Positions 9,827 to 17,914 of a DNA stretch of 54,540 nt are shown here, piece after piece (position 1 is the first letter of the stretch; every line of letters begins with the position of its first letter). The position numbers were made by a program, and so were the translations under genes. The DNA is taken from NCBI RefSeq assembly GCF_001440475.1, contig NZ_LLYB01000060.1, positions 202,283 through 256,822 of the forward strand. Direction: 5' to 3'. Under the pieces are notes generated by a model. That model searched no databases and was not told the DNA's origin. It was given only the letters and a program-made list of their open reading frames with translations. Origin of the DNA: Bradyrhizobium lablabi. GTDB lineage: Bacteria > Pseudomonadota > Alphaproteobacteria > Rhizobiales > Xanthobacteraceae.

Positions 9827-11416
9827 TCAATCGCATGCCGGATTTTTGGCGTCCTCGACCCTGAGGAAGGTAATTGTGGCCGGCGCGAGCTCAACCGTAT
9901 CAGGTGGCGCTGTCACGCCGGCAAGCCGCGGAAGTTCGTCATTCGGGCCAAGCTCCAGGACCGTTCCATTCAGCTTCACGGCTTCGCTTTGCAGATCATC
10001 CGCCGACAGCGTGTAACGCTCGCTGGCCACGGGCAATCGCAACGCTGCGGCATTCGTCCTGCTGGTATTGATGGCAAGCAGCGTGACGGCCCCGCGCATG
10101 CCGCGCCCGCAATGCACGTAGAGATGCATCCCATCGCGCCTGCCGGCGTCGAGAACAGTTGGGCCCATCAGGGTGCGCCACAGCAGCGCCGCCCAATAGT
10201 TCGGCCGCGGGCGGAACGTCCCCTCGTCGAGCAGGCCGTAGTCGCTGGCAGCCAGCGTGTTGTGCGCAACCATTTGAACGCCGGCTCGGGCAAGCCGGCC
10301 GAGTTGATCGAGATACCGGAACGTATCGAGGAAAGTCGAAGCCCAGGGATTGCCACCGCAGGCCGCCTCGGCGGTCTCAGACAGCCACATCGGCTTGCCA
10401 GGCGCAAACTCGTCCCTGAGCGACTGGTAGAATGCGCGCGTCCGGTCGGTGCTCTCGAGCCAGTCTTCCGAAAGCGCAGCCTCCGGCGTGGTCTGGCCGG
10501 GAATGCCGGAGCATCGTTGCGAGAGCGCGCCGTAATGGTGATAGGAAAAAGCGTCGATGCCGGGTCCGGACGCCGCCAGCAAGTCTCGCGTGATGATGAA
10601 ATCGGCGCTGGATTGTCTGGACGATTGCTGCGCCGTCTCGCCGATCGAACCGGGACCGAGAACGATCACGTCCGGTTCGCTTGCCTTGATGAACGCAACA
10701 AAGGCCTTGAAGTCCCGCCCGTAAGCCGCCGCGTCGTATCCCCCGGGTGCGCCGCCCATCGCGGCCAGTGTCGGCTCATTCATGAACTCGGCGGCGGCAA
10801 TTTTGCCGCCGGCGGATCTGGTATAGGCGAACAGGCGGCGCGCCTGGTCGCTCTGCCACAGACCCGACGCGTCGCGGACGCCGGGGCTTGTGGCCATCGA
10901 GGTCACGATATCTGCGCTGACAGCGCGGGCAAAGTCGATGACACCCTTCCAGCGCTCGCGGCTCAGCACCGCGCGGAAACCGTCGGGCGGCGTCGAGGGC
11001 GCCTTGTCGCTATCGGCAAAGTATGTGGTGTTGGCCCAGGTGCCACTGACGCGCACGTAAGCCGGCGCAAGCGCCGCAGCCAATGTGCGCAGCCGCGGAT
11101 TCGATAGGTCGATGGGCTCTCGATATTCGTAGAGGTCGGGATTGCCGCCCCTTGGCATGTTTGCGGCGTTGACGGCGCCGCGATCCGGTGGCGCCGAGGC
11201 ACTTGCGCGATAAGGCTTCCAGAAGCGTCCCCCGGTCACCTCGACCATTTCTAAATTGTACGATTGAAAGCGCGCGTCGATGGTACCGAGGCGAGGCAAT
11301 AGTGAAGGGTCTACGGAAAGCGTCGGCGCCTGCGCGGCTGCCCTCTCGCTTCCCGCAAACGCGGCGATCGCAATTCCCATTACGACCTTGAAGCCACTGG
11401 ACCTGGTCATGGCCAT
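9827..11416 (-). CDS. heparanase-like glycoside hydrolase (GH79 family), secreted
   Basis: A 529-residue exported protein with a signal peptide ending near AAAQA (residues 26-30). A (beta/alpha)8-barrel of the clan A type follows. The acid/base Glu is seen in AEFMNEPT (Glu214) and the nucleophile in PMWLSETAEAACGGNPW (Glu347), which parallels GNEP and WLGETSSAYGGG of animal heparanase. The C-terminal beta domain carries LQSEAVKLNGTVLELG, again very like heparanase LQSKSVQLNG. GH79 enzymes cleave beta-glucuronide bonds in polysaccharides, so a periplasmic or secreted role on uronate-rich glycans is likely. The start may be the ATG at 11416 or the one at 11410, which has better spacing from AAGGA. 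It is co-directional with the OmpA-like gene 36 bases upstream and may share its transcript. Confidence 0.85.
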   Translation of the reverse strand: MAMTRSSGFKVVMGIAIAAFAGSERAAAQAPTLSVDPSLLPRLGTIDARFQSYNLEMVEVTGGRFWKPYRASASAPPDRGAVNAANMPRGGNPDLYEYREPIDLSNPRLRTLAAALAPAYVRVSGTWANTTYFADSDKAPSTPPDGFRAVLSRERWKGVIDFARAVSADIVTSMATSPGVRDASGLWQSDQARRLFAYTRSAGGKIAAAEFMNEPTLAAMGGAPGGYDAAAYGRDFKAFVAFIKASEPDVIVLGPGSIGETAQQSSRQSSADFIITRDLLAASGPGIDAFSYHHYGALSQRCSGIPGQTTPEAALSEDWLESTDRTRAFYQSLRDEFAPGKPMWLSETAEAACGGNPWASTFLDTFRYLDQLGRLARAGVQMVAHNTLAASDYGLLDEGTFRPRPNYWAALLWRTLMGPTVLDAGRRDGMHLYVHCGRGMRGAVTLLAINTSRTNAAALRLPVASERYTLSADDLQSEAVKLNGTVLELGPNDELPRLAGVTAPPDTVELAPATITFLRVEDAKNPACD

Positions 11417-11452
11417 TGTCCTTGGCAGCGGGCCTAAGCCCGCGCATTGAAG

Positions 11453-12397
11453 CTACGGTGCCACCAGCTCCACCCGCCGGTTCAGCGCGCGCCCGGCCTC
11501 GGTGGCATTGGAGCCGGCCGGGGCCAGCAGCCCGACACCCGCGGTGCGCAGCCGCGGCGCGCTGATGCCGTAGTTCTTCACCAGCTCGGCGGCGATCGCC
11601 TCGGCGCGGCGTCGCGACAGATCAAGATTGTAGGCGAATGGCCCCTGGCTGTCGGTGTGGCCGACGATGAAGACGCTGAGCCCGACCTGGGCGGTCAGCA
11701 GCTTCGCGATCTGCTCGAGGGTAGGGCGGCTTTCGGGCTTCACCTCGGCCCTGTCGGTATCGAAATAGATCCCGTAGAGCGCGATGCGGCCGGTCTCGCG
11801 GAGGCCCTTGGCCATCACAGCCGCGTCCACCATCTTGTTCTCGATCGCGACTGGCACGGCGATGACGAGCTGCGCGTAGATGTCGTGGTTGTTCTCGCTG
11901 ACGATGAGGCTGACAAAAGTCTCGCGGCCGCCATCCACCTTGCGTCCGTAAAAATAGCGGTAGTTGAACCCGTCCACCCACATCTGCGGGATCGGCAGCG
12001 CGTCGACGGCTTCTGAGAAGGGAATGCCGCCGCAGGCGTCGACGTCGCAATTGAGCAGCGTTTCGAATCCAGCCTTGGCCAGTTGCGCTTCGAAATTGCG
12101 TGACACCTCCAAAATCGAGGGGCCGGGATTGGTGCGATAGGCGATGCGGGTGATGCGGCCTTCCAGCCGCCGCGCGTCAGTGGGCTGGCCGTCCTTGAAC
12201 GCGGCCCCTTGCATCCGCGCCGCATCAAAATCCTTCACCTCGTATCCCGTGATGACGCTGCCGCCGAAACGGCCGATGCCGGGATAATCCTTCGCGCCGA
12301 CCACGTCGCGCGTCTGCGCGGAAGCGTTCGTCGTCGCGCCAAGCGACAGGGCAACCAGCAGGAGGATCGGCCTGAACGGTGTGCGCGGCAAGCCCAT
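11453..12397 (-). CDS. OmpA family outer-membrane/peptidoglycan-associated protein
   Basis: A 314-residue exported protein. I chose the ATG at 12397, which opens a clear signal peptide (MGLPRTPFRPILLLVALSLGATTNASAQ); the longer frame from 12544 adds non-coding-like sequence. The N-terminal half (about 30-195) holds a family-specific domain with one Cys pair (NCDVDACGG). The C-terminal OmpA domain (about 205-314) shows YFDTDRAEVKPES, FIVGHTDSQG and NLDLSRRRAEAI, the peptidoglycan-binding signature, and ends in NRRVELV. It probably tethers outer membrane or periplasmic structures to the cell wall. It is divergent from the transglycosylase at 12617. Confidence 0.88.
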   Translation of the reverse strand: MGLPRTPFRPILLLVALSLGATTNASAQTRDVVGAKDYPGIGRFGGSVITGYEVKDFDAARMQGAAFKDGQPTDARRLEGRITRIAYRTNPGPSILEVSRNFEAQLAKAGFETLLNCDVDACGGIPFSEAVDALPIPQMWVDGFNYRYFYGRKVDGGRETFVSLIVSENNHDIYAQLVIAVPVAIENKMVDAAVMAKGLRETGRIALYGIYFDTDRAEVKPESRPTLEQIAKLLTAQVGLSVFIVGHTDSQGPFAYNLDLSRRRAEAIAAELVKNYGISAPRLRTAGVGLLAPAGSNATEAGRALNRRVELVAP

Positions 12398-12616
12398 GGG
12401 AAATCCATTGGTTCGAGGAACGGTCGAGGGAAGGGGCGGGACGAGGTATGACGTGTAAAGGTCGCGGCGGCAGTTCAACCGGTTCAAATTAGTCGCAATC
12501 ATGGCCGTTTTCGGGGAGATTCTGTCCCCTGCGTTCCGCCGCACCCTCGAAGCGTGGCCAAGGACGTGCTAGAAGCCGATGCTTATTTGCAGCGCTCTCT
12601 CAGGAATGGCTTTTCC

Positions 12617-13408
12617 ATGCTCCGCATCGCATTTGCTTTCAGCGCCACCCTGGCAATGTTCGCATGCTTCAACTCCCACGCCCACGCCGCCCAGTGCGGC
12701 AGCTCCGCCGGCGGCTACGAGGCCTGGAAACAGCAATTCGCCGGCGAGGCCCGCGCCAAGGGCATCGGCGCCTCGACCATCTCCGCGCTGATGGCGACCA
12801 ACTACGCCCAGGCCACCATCAATGCCGACCGCGGCCAGCGCAGTTTCAATCTCTCGCTCGATGCGTTTCTGGCCAAGCGCGGGGCTACCACCATCGTCGC
12901 GAAGGGGCGGCAGCTCAAGCGCTCGCAGGGCGCGCTGTTCGCCTCTATCCAGGAGCGCTACGGCGTGCCGCCCGGGCCGCTGCTGGCGATCTGGGGCATG
13001 GAGACCGGCTTCGGCAGCCAGCGCGGCAATCAGAACATGCTCGCCTCGATCGCGACGCTCGCCTATGACTGCCGGCGCTCGGCCTATTTCACCGAGCACC
13101 TTTACGCGGCGCTGCAATTGATCGATCGCGGCGCGCTCTCGCCCAGCCAGCGCGGCTCGATGCATGGCGAGGTCGGGCAGACACAGTTCATGCCAAAGGC
13201 CATTCTGGCCTACGGCACCGGCAATCTCGAAAACTCGGCCAATGCGCTGATGTCGACCGCGGCCTTTTTGAAGGCGCATGGCTGGCGCGCCGGCGCGGGC
13301 TATCAGCCGGGCGAGCCGAACTTTGCCGCGATCCAGGCCTGGAATGCGGCGGGCGTCTATCAGAAGGCGATCGCGCTGATGGGCCGCCAGATCGACGGCG
13401 GAGAATAA
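12617..13408 (+). CDS. lytic murein transglycosylase, MltB-type (copy 1)
   Basis: A 263-residue exported SLT_2/MltB-type enzyme that cleaves peptidoglycan glycan strands with formation of 1,6-anhydro ends. The ATG at 12617 opens a signal peptide (MLRIAFAFSATLAMFACFNSHAHA); an in-frame GTG at 12554 would mask it. The catalytic Glu is in LLAIWGMETGFGS, and the downstream GEVGQTQFMPKAILAYG and the C-terminal YQPGEPNFAAIQAWNAAGVYQKAI are typical of the fold. It lacks the C-terminal peptidoglycan-binding domain seen in longer members. The protein at 16964 is a clear paralogue in the same orientation. A hairpin that could serve as a two-way terminator follows the stop. Confidence 0.9.
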   Translation: MLRIAFAFSATLAMFACFNSHAHAAQCGSSAGGYEAWKQQFAGEARAKGIGASTISALMATNYAQATINADRGQRSFNLSLDAFLAKRGATTIVAKGRQLKRSQGALFASIQERYGVPPGPLLAIWGMETGFGSQRGNQNMLASIATLAYDCRRSAYFTEHLYAALQLIDRGALSPSQRGSMHGEVGQTQFMPKAILAYGTGNLENSANALMSTAAFLKAHGWRAGAGYQPGEPNFAAIQAWNAAGVYQKAIALMGRQIDGGE

Positions 13409-13411
13409 GCT

Positions 13412-13457
13412 TGCAAATCCGGCCATGTCAGGCCGGCTGGCCTGACATGGCTTTGCA
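13412..13457. terminator. bidirectional hairpin terminator between convergent genes
   Basis: A perfect 13-bp stem, GCCATGTCAGGCC (13422-13434) and GGCCTGACATGGC (13439-13451), with a GGCT loop. Outer TGCAAA and TTTGCA stretches flank it. It fills the 52-bp gap between the transglycosylase stop and the end of the membrane-protein gene on the other strand. Confidence 0.75.
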
Positions 13458-13460
13458 CGC

Positions 13461-15317
13461 TCATCGCATCGCGCCGGCGACTCTCTGCCTCGTGCTGCTC
13501 ACAAATACCGTGAGCTGCTGCAGTCCGTTGTCCTCGGCAAGCACATCCAGCGGGCGCTTGCCGTCGAGCCTTTCACTGCGTGCATTGAGCCATTCACTGA
13601 ACTGCTGGATATCATAGAAATACTGGCGGACAGCGTTTCGCAGCACAGTGATCTTGTCCGGCATGTATGATTCCTGGGCATCCCAATGCCGCCGGATGCC
13701 TTTGGGCAACATGGCGCCAAGCACGAAGCCGAGCCCGCCATAGAGGACAATGAGAAACTCCCGGTATTCGATACTGACCTTTAACGTCAACTCGGCCGCA
13801 AGAATGGCTGCTATTGCCATCGCGGAGGCCTGCAGCCCGCCGGAAAATGCCTGCTCGAGGCGGGTGCCCGCGGGACGATCAAGCGTATAGGACGTCATGA
13901 CGCCACAGATCGCCGGAACGGTCGCCCACGCCAATTGCGGGGAGAAATAATCCCAGAGCAACTGCGCCTGCGTGACCTTTGAATCGCCGTCGATTGTGGA
14001 TAGCGCCGCGATGAGGTTGGGACTGTACAGTACGAGATTCAGGAGCAGAGACGTAATCCAGCACTTGGCGAAGATCTGCACATAGGCCTCCGCGCGGCCA
14101 CTACCGGATTCGGCATAGTATGCATTTCGGCCGACGAGTTTCGCGCGCAAGGCGAGTGACTGACCGATTGCAAACATATGGACGACAAGGATCACCATCA
14201 GCAACTGCAGCATATTGGCTGTGGTGGTCGGAATTTGCGTCTGCGCGGTCTTGCCCAAAAACGTGTTGATCGCAAGCAGGCAGGCCACGACAACCACCAG
14301 CGCCGCAGCGCCGGTGGCCTTGAGGATCGGATCCCACGGGATTCTCTGCGCCGGCGGATAGGGAGAGACAAAGCCGGCGGCGCTCAAGCGATCGAAAGTC
14401 CGTCCGACGCCCCTCGCTGCGCTAACGGCGCCGGCGAATATGACGTAGAGCCATTCCAGATTCTTGATCAGGTCGCGCTGGATGGTGAGAACAGCCCGCC
14501 GTCTGTCCAGCGCCTCGGGCGCCGGCAGGTCGGACAAGCGTGCGTGAATCGCCAGCAACTGGGTGCCGACGTTCTGTATCTCGGCGCGGTATTTCCGGAA
14601 TATTTCCAGGTCGAGATTGCCAGCCAGATCTTTCGTGTCGTCGAAATCGGCATCGCCTGCCATGGTCGCCGCACGGGCATACAGCAGCACCACCCGGTCG
14701 AACGTGGCGCAAGCGCTTTTCAGATCCGGAGCGGGCGACACCGGCCGGTCCAGGTCGATCGCATTCCATGCGTCGGCAAGCTTGTCCGGCTGCAAATCCA
14801 TGTCGGAGAATCGCATGTAGTTCAGGAGCCGATCGATATTTTTCGGGATGTAGGCCATTCGGTGCGCGAAGCCGCGAATACTGATTTCGAAATCCAGGGC
14901 CTTCGGCAAATTGGGGTTGAGCCCCACGATGTAGAAAGCGACCAGAATCGGAAATGTCGGATAGTTCTGCAATGACGTATCGGCCGCCGGTGATGCCGTC
15001 GGCATTTCGCTCTGCGTGGCGGCTGCGGTGACTGCTTTCAGTATCTGAAAGAATGGTCCCGGCCCAATGATCGAGGTGGCCAGGAAGATCAACATCATCA
15101 GGCTGAAATAAATGGAGTAACCGGTCAGATACTCGCTCGGTGTGGTCTGATAGCGCAGAACGACGAATTTCCATGGGCAATTGTCGTCATTGCCGGCAAT
15201 CGATTTTTCAAACTGATCCAGACAGAACTTGTGGATCACAAAAGTACCAACGATAAGGCACAATATAAATACCAGTAGGGCGTTGCCTGTCGGAATGGTC
15301 GGCAAATAAGCGTTCAT
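13461..15317 (-). CDS. multi-pass membrane protein of the RiPP cassette, with ParS/MbcA-like C-terminal tail
   Basis: A 618-residue protein I cannot assign to a named family. About eight to ten hydrophobic segments are visible: one at residues 10-30, one near 70-90, one near 120-135, and a cluster from about 325 to 530. A soluble stretch with several short helices (about 140-290) lies between. The last 50 residues (QFSEWLNARSERLDGKRPLDVLAEDNG) resemble the toxin-binding segment of Xre/MbcA/ParS antitoxins (DUF2384), with the W-L and L-GK-PLD-L pattern. The start ATG lies seven bases after the maturase stop, with GAGG ahead of it, so the two genes are coupled. Export, immunity or sensing of the modified peptide are all possible. 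Base composition is lower in GC than the flanking genes. Confidence 0.8.
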   Translation of the reverse strand: MNAYLPTIPTGNALLVFILCLIVGTFVIHKFCLDQFEKSIAGNDDNCPWKFVVLRYQTTPSEYLTGYSIYFSLMMLIFLATSIIGPGPFFQILKAVTAAATQSEMPTASPAADTSLQNYPTFPILVAFYIVGLNPNLPKALDFEISIRGFAHRMAYIPKNIDRLLNYMRFSDMDLQPDKLADAWNAIDLDRPVSPAPDLKSACATFDRVVLLYARAATMAGDADFDDTKDLAGNLDLEIFRKYRAEIQNVGTQLLAIHARLSDLPAPEALDRRRAVLTIQRDLIKNLEWLYVIFAGAVSAARGVGRTFDRLSAAGFVSPYPPAQRIPWDPILKATGAAALVVVVACLLAINTFLGKTAQTQIPTTTANMLQLLMVILVVHMFAIGQSLALRAKLVGRNAYYAESGSGRAEAYVQIFAKCWITSLLLNLVLYSPNLIAALSTIDGDSKVTQAQLLWDYFSPQLAWATVPAICGVMTSYTLDRPAGTRLEQAFSGGLQASAMAIAAILAAELTLKVSIEYREFLIVLYGGLGFVLGAMLPKGIRRHWDAQESYMPDKITVLRNAVRQYFYDIQQFSEWLNARSERLDGKRPLDVLAEDNGLQQLTVFVSSTRQRVAGAMR

Positions 15318-15324
15318 GGCACCC

Positions 15325-16476
15325 TCACATCTTCAAAGACACCTCAAATTGATTGTCCCGTGCGTTCGCGAACTGCAGACACACGTCCACCCAGGCTTTC
15401 TTGGTGAATACGCAATAACTTGTTGCGGTCGCCCGCAGCGAACCTTTCTCGGATAGTTTATTGACCGGCGCACCGCCGCCGCAGTACTCGAAATACTCAC
15501 ACTCGCTGGCGCAACTCGCCACGCCGTCGCTGATTTCCCGATACGCCGAAATGAAGCGATCGTCGGAAAGGATGTCTCCCAGTTCCTTGCAGTGATGAAC
15601 GTTGCCAAAGATGAATCGCTGCCGTTGCGGGACGTTCAGCGCCAACAGCTCGGGAGAAAAGGTGCTGATATCGCCGTTATACGCGATATTCAGCATGCGC
15701 AGCGGGATGACCTGGTCGTTGTCCTCGGGTACCCCCGCAATCAGGGATGCCATGGTGCGCTGAAAGTCTCGCAGCACAACCGGCCTGTCGCCCTGTTGCG
15801 CAGCCGCTCGCAGCACGTCGCCGATGAAGCGTTCAAAGGTCTCGCGAGTGCAGTCCTCGTAAAGCGAAGAATGCGTGTTCTGTGCTTCCAGCTCCTCGAT
15901 GTTCAGTCCGATCGCTGTGGGGCCGAACCCCTGATAGTAGTCGATCAGTTCCGATCCGCGTGAAAGGGTCGGTGCTGTCACCACTCCGATGAAGTGAAAC
16001 GGATATCCTCGTGCCTGCAATTTCGCGATTCCGGCGAGGGCGCGTTCGTGGCTGCCGGATCCGTTCCGGTATTTCCGGTTTCGGTCGTGCAGGTCGCGCG
16101 GCCCGTCAAGGCTGATCCCGACGGTGATGTTCCGCTGTTCGAACAGATCGATCCACGCATCGTCGATCAACGTTCCGTTGGTCTGAATCCCGTAGTGGAC
16201 CGCGACGTCTTGCGGACGCTGCCGCTCGATGATCTCTATCGCTTGCTTATAGTAGGCCGGCGGCATCGTCAGGGGCTCGCCGGCATGCCAGACGATATCG
16301 AGCTCGTGCTTGAGCAGCGGACGGTCGAAGATCAGTCGTGCAACTTCCGCGACCGTTGCAAGCGTCATCGTGTGGCGAGGATTGGCGCGATCCGGCAAGT
16401 AACAATAGGCGCAATCGATGTTACAAAATCCCGTCGATTGCAGCACTACCAGACCAATGGGACCAGCCGCCAGCAT
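15325..16476 (-). CDS. radical SAM/SPASM peptide maturase (GrrM-like, cyclophane-forming type)
   Basis: A 383-residue radical SAM enzyme. The S-adenosylmethionine cluster motif CNIDCAYC (Cys18, Cys22, Cys25) is followed by YLPDR, a feature of the GrrM/OscB-like peptide maturases. The barrel continues through WHAGEPLTMP, YGIQTNGTLI and GISLDGPRDLHDRNR. The C-terminal SPASM region (about residues 323-365) holds Cys in VASCASECEYFEYCGGGAPVNK and SYCVF that would bind auxiliary iron-sulfur clusters. Relatives link an aromatic side chain to a nearby residue in a short core peptide. I prefer the ATG at 16476, preceded by GGCGAGG at five bases. An ATG at 16494 and a TTG at 16509 are alternatives that overlap the precursor stop. 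It belongs to a three-gene cassette with the precursor upstream and the membrane protein downstream. Confidence 0.88.
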   Translation of the reverse strand: MLAAGPIGLVVLQSTGFCNIDCAYCYLPDRANPRHTMTLATVAEVARLIFDRPLLKHELDIVWHAGEPLTMPPAYYKQAIEIIERQRPQDVAVHYGIQTNGTLIDDAWIDLFEQRNITVGISLDGPRDLHDRNRKYRNGSGSHERALAGIAKLQARGYPFHFIGVVTAPTLSRGSELIDYYQGFGPTAIGLNIEELEAQNTHSSLYEDCTRETFERFIGDVLRAAAQQGDRPVVLRDFQRTMASLIAGVPEDNDQVIPLRMLNIAYNGDISTFSPELLALNVPQRQRFIFGNVHHCKELGDILSDDRFISAYREISDGVASCASECEYFEYCGGGAPVNKLSEKGSLRATATSYCVFTKKAWVDVCLQFANARDNQFEVSLKM

Positions 16477-16487
16477 TGGAGCCTCGC

Positions 16488-16748
16488 CTAACATCTCCCA
16501 CGCATGCAATTATTGAAGTTGAAGAACTGGACAATGTTGTCGATCTTGCCGCTCGTCACATCATGACCGCCCGGCGAGGTCGCGCGAAGCTTTTCCCGCA
16601 ATCGTTCAACACGAAGCGAAAGCTGCTCGGGGAACGGATTGGTTGATTCAGCAGCATCACGATAGACGCTGCCATCGGCCGAAACGGAAAGGCACAAAAC
16701 CGCTCCAGAAGCGGTGACGGCCGCCAGTAGTCTTCGTCTCGATTTCAT
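16488..16748 (-). CDS. candidate RiPP precursor peptide with FFNFNNC core, signal-peptide-bearing
   Basis: An 86-residue peptide directly upstream of the radical SAM maturase. Residues 1-24 (MKSRRRLLAAVTASGAVLCL...) form a Sec-type signal sequence with three Arg. A helical leader follows (FPEQLSLRVERLREKL, about 39-54). After GG (60-61) comes the C-terminal segment GKIDNIVQFFNFNNCMRGRC. The aromatic-X-Asn triplets FFN (75-77) and FNN (78-80) fit the three-residue cyclophane pattern (aromatic, any, Asn) used by GrrM-, XyeB- and FxsB-type enzymes. Two Cys (81, 86) could add a disulfide. The ATG at 16748 is preferred to a GTG at 16823, since it exposes the signal sequence. The product family is inferred from context; no known precursor sequence is matched. 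Confidence 0.72.
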   Translation of the reverse strand: MKSRRRLLAAVTASGAVLCLSVSADGSVYRDAAESTNPFPEQLSLRVERLREKLRATSPGGHDVTSGKIDNIVQFFNFNNCMRGRC

Positions 16749-16803
16749 GGCAACCCCCAGCACGTTGAGGTTGCTTGACACGCTATCTCGGATTGCGCGC
16801 AGC

Positions 16804-16831
16804 GCGCAAGTGACGTATTTCACACTTGCGC
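16804..16831. promoter_or_regulatory. perfect inverted repeat, candidate operator for the RiPP cassette
   Basis: GCGCAAGTG (16804-16812) and CACTTGCGC (16823-16831) are exact complements with a 10-base spacer. The centre is about 70 bases upstream of the precursor ATG and about 147 bases upstream of the divergent transglycosylase ATG. The geometry (9-bp arms, 19-bp centre-to-centre) suits a dimeric helix-turn-helix regulator, but no regulator gene lies in the cassette. Confidence 0.55.
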
Positions 16832-16963
16832 ATTTCCCTGTCGTCTTTTCTTGTCGCCGCTGACGTCGGTATCGGCTTACGTTTCGAGCATGGTGTCTCG
16901 AACACGGGCGATGCTACAGTTGAGTCGGGATCAAATCTGCTCCTCGGAAGGAAACTGTCTTAT

Positions 16964-17785
16964 ATGCCCATCGGCCGCATCACCTTCGCGCTCTGCGCTC
17001 CCGTCCTCGCCTTGCTGGTTTCTTCCATCCCGACCTACGCCGCCCGCTGCGGCGGCGATTTCAACACCTTCATGTCGGCGATGTCGCAGGAGGCGGCAGC
17101 CGCAGGCGTCTCGCAGGCGGTGATCAGCCAGGCCTTCGCCGGCATCACGCAGGATCCGGCGGTGCTCGCCTTCGACCGCCGCCAGCGTGGCACCTTCAAC
17201 AAGTCGTTCGAGCAATATGTCGCGACCCGCGTCGGTCCCGGGCGCATCAACATCGGCCGGCAGATGCTGCTGCGGCACGGCTCGCTGCTGGCGCGCATCG
17301 AGCAGAAGTTTGGCGTGCCGCCGGAGATCGTGGTTGCGATCTGGGGGCTGGAGAGCGATTTCGGCAAGGGCGATGTCGGCAAGCTGCCGGTGATCCGCAC
17401 GCTCGCCACCATGGCGCATGATTGCCGCCGCACCGAACTGTTCCAGGGCGAGCTGCTCGCCGCGCTCAAGATCGTGCAGCGCGGCGATCTGCCATTGCGC
17501 GACCTGATCGGCGCCTTCGCCGGCGAGATCGGCCAGACGCAATTTCTGCCGTCGTCCTACATCAAATACGGCGTCGATTTCGACGGCAACGGCCACGTCG
17601 ATTTGCGCCACAGCGTGCCCGACGTGCTCGCCTCCACCGCGAATTTGCTGCATGTGTCGGGCTTCAAGGGCGGCGCGCCCTACGGCGAAGGCACCGCGAA
17701 TTTCGAAGCGATGCGCGAGTGGAACAGGGCCACGATCTATCGCAAGACCATCGGGTATTTTGCGGACAGGCTGGCCGGGCGCTAG
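16964..17785 (+). CDS. lytic murein transglycosylase, MltB-type (copy 2)
   Basis: A 273-residue exported transglycosylase of the SLT_2/MltB type. The ATG at 16964 begins the signal peptide MPIGRITFALCAPVLALLVSSIPTYA. The catalytic Glu is in VVAIWGLESDFGKGD, followed by the conserved RTLATMAHDCRRTELFQGELLAAL and GEIGQTQFLPSSYIKYGVDFDGNG. It aligns along its whole length with the protein at 12617 (same RCGG/QCGS start of the mature part, same DCRR and GQTQF motifs). The two are therefore diverged paralogues that may once have been adjacent. A TTG at 16826 gives a longer frame that is unlikely. Confidence 0.9.
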   Translation: MPIGRITFALCAPVLALLVSSIPTYAARCGGDFNTFMSAMSQEAAAAGVSQAVISQAFAGITQDPAVLAFDRRQRGTFNKSFEQYVATRVGPGRINIGRQMLLRHGSLLARIEQKFGVPPEIVVAIWGLESDFGKGDVGKLPVIRTLATMAHDCRRTELFQGELLAALKIVQRGDLPLRDLIGAFAGEIGQTQFLPSSYIKYGVDFDGNGHVDLRHSVPDVLASTANLLHVSGFKGGAPYGEGTANFEAMREWNRATIYRKTIGYFADRLAGR

Positions 17786-17806
17786 TCATCGCCGGTCAGG
17801 CAGCTT

Positions 17807-17872
17807 CGTAGGGTGGGTTAGCGAAGCGTAACCCAGCATCCTTCCGCGACGGCGGCGGATTACGACGCAGGC
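17807..17872. repeat. short dispersed repeat with GGGTTA/TAACCC palindrome
   Basis: GGGTTA-GCGAAGCG-TAACCC (17815-17834) followed by a GC-rich stretch ending GGATTACGACGC. This is a common intergenic motif type in Bradyrhizobium as far as I recall. It lies between the transglycosylase and the convergent DUF1963 gene. Confidence 0.55.
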
Positions 17873-17914
17873 TCGTTGGTGGAAAAACCACTGCATCGGC
17901 AGATGGTTTCGTCA

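Noticed and set aside
16488..16823. Longer precursor frame from GTG 16823 (111 codons)
   Set aside because: It would place the signal peptide internally and start inside the palindrome; the ATG at 16748 is more sensible.
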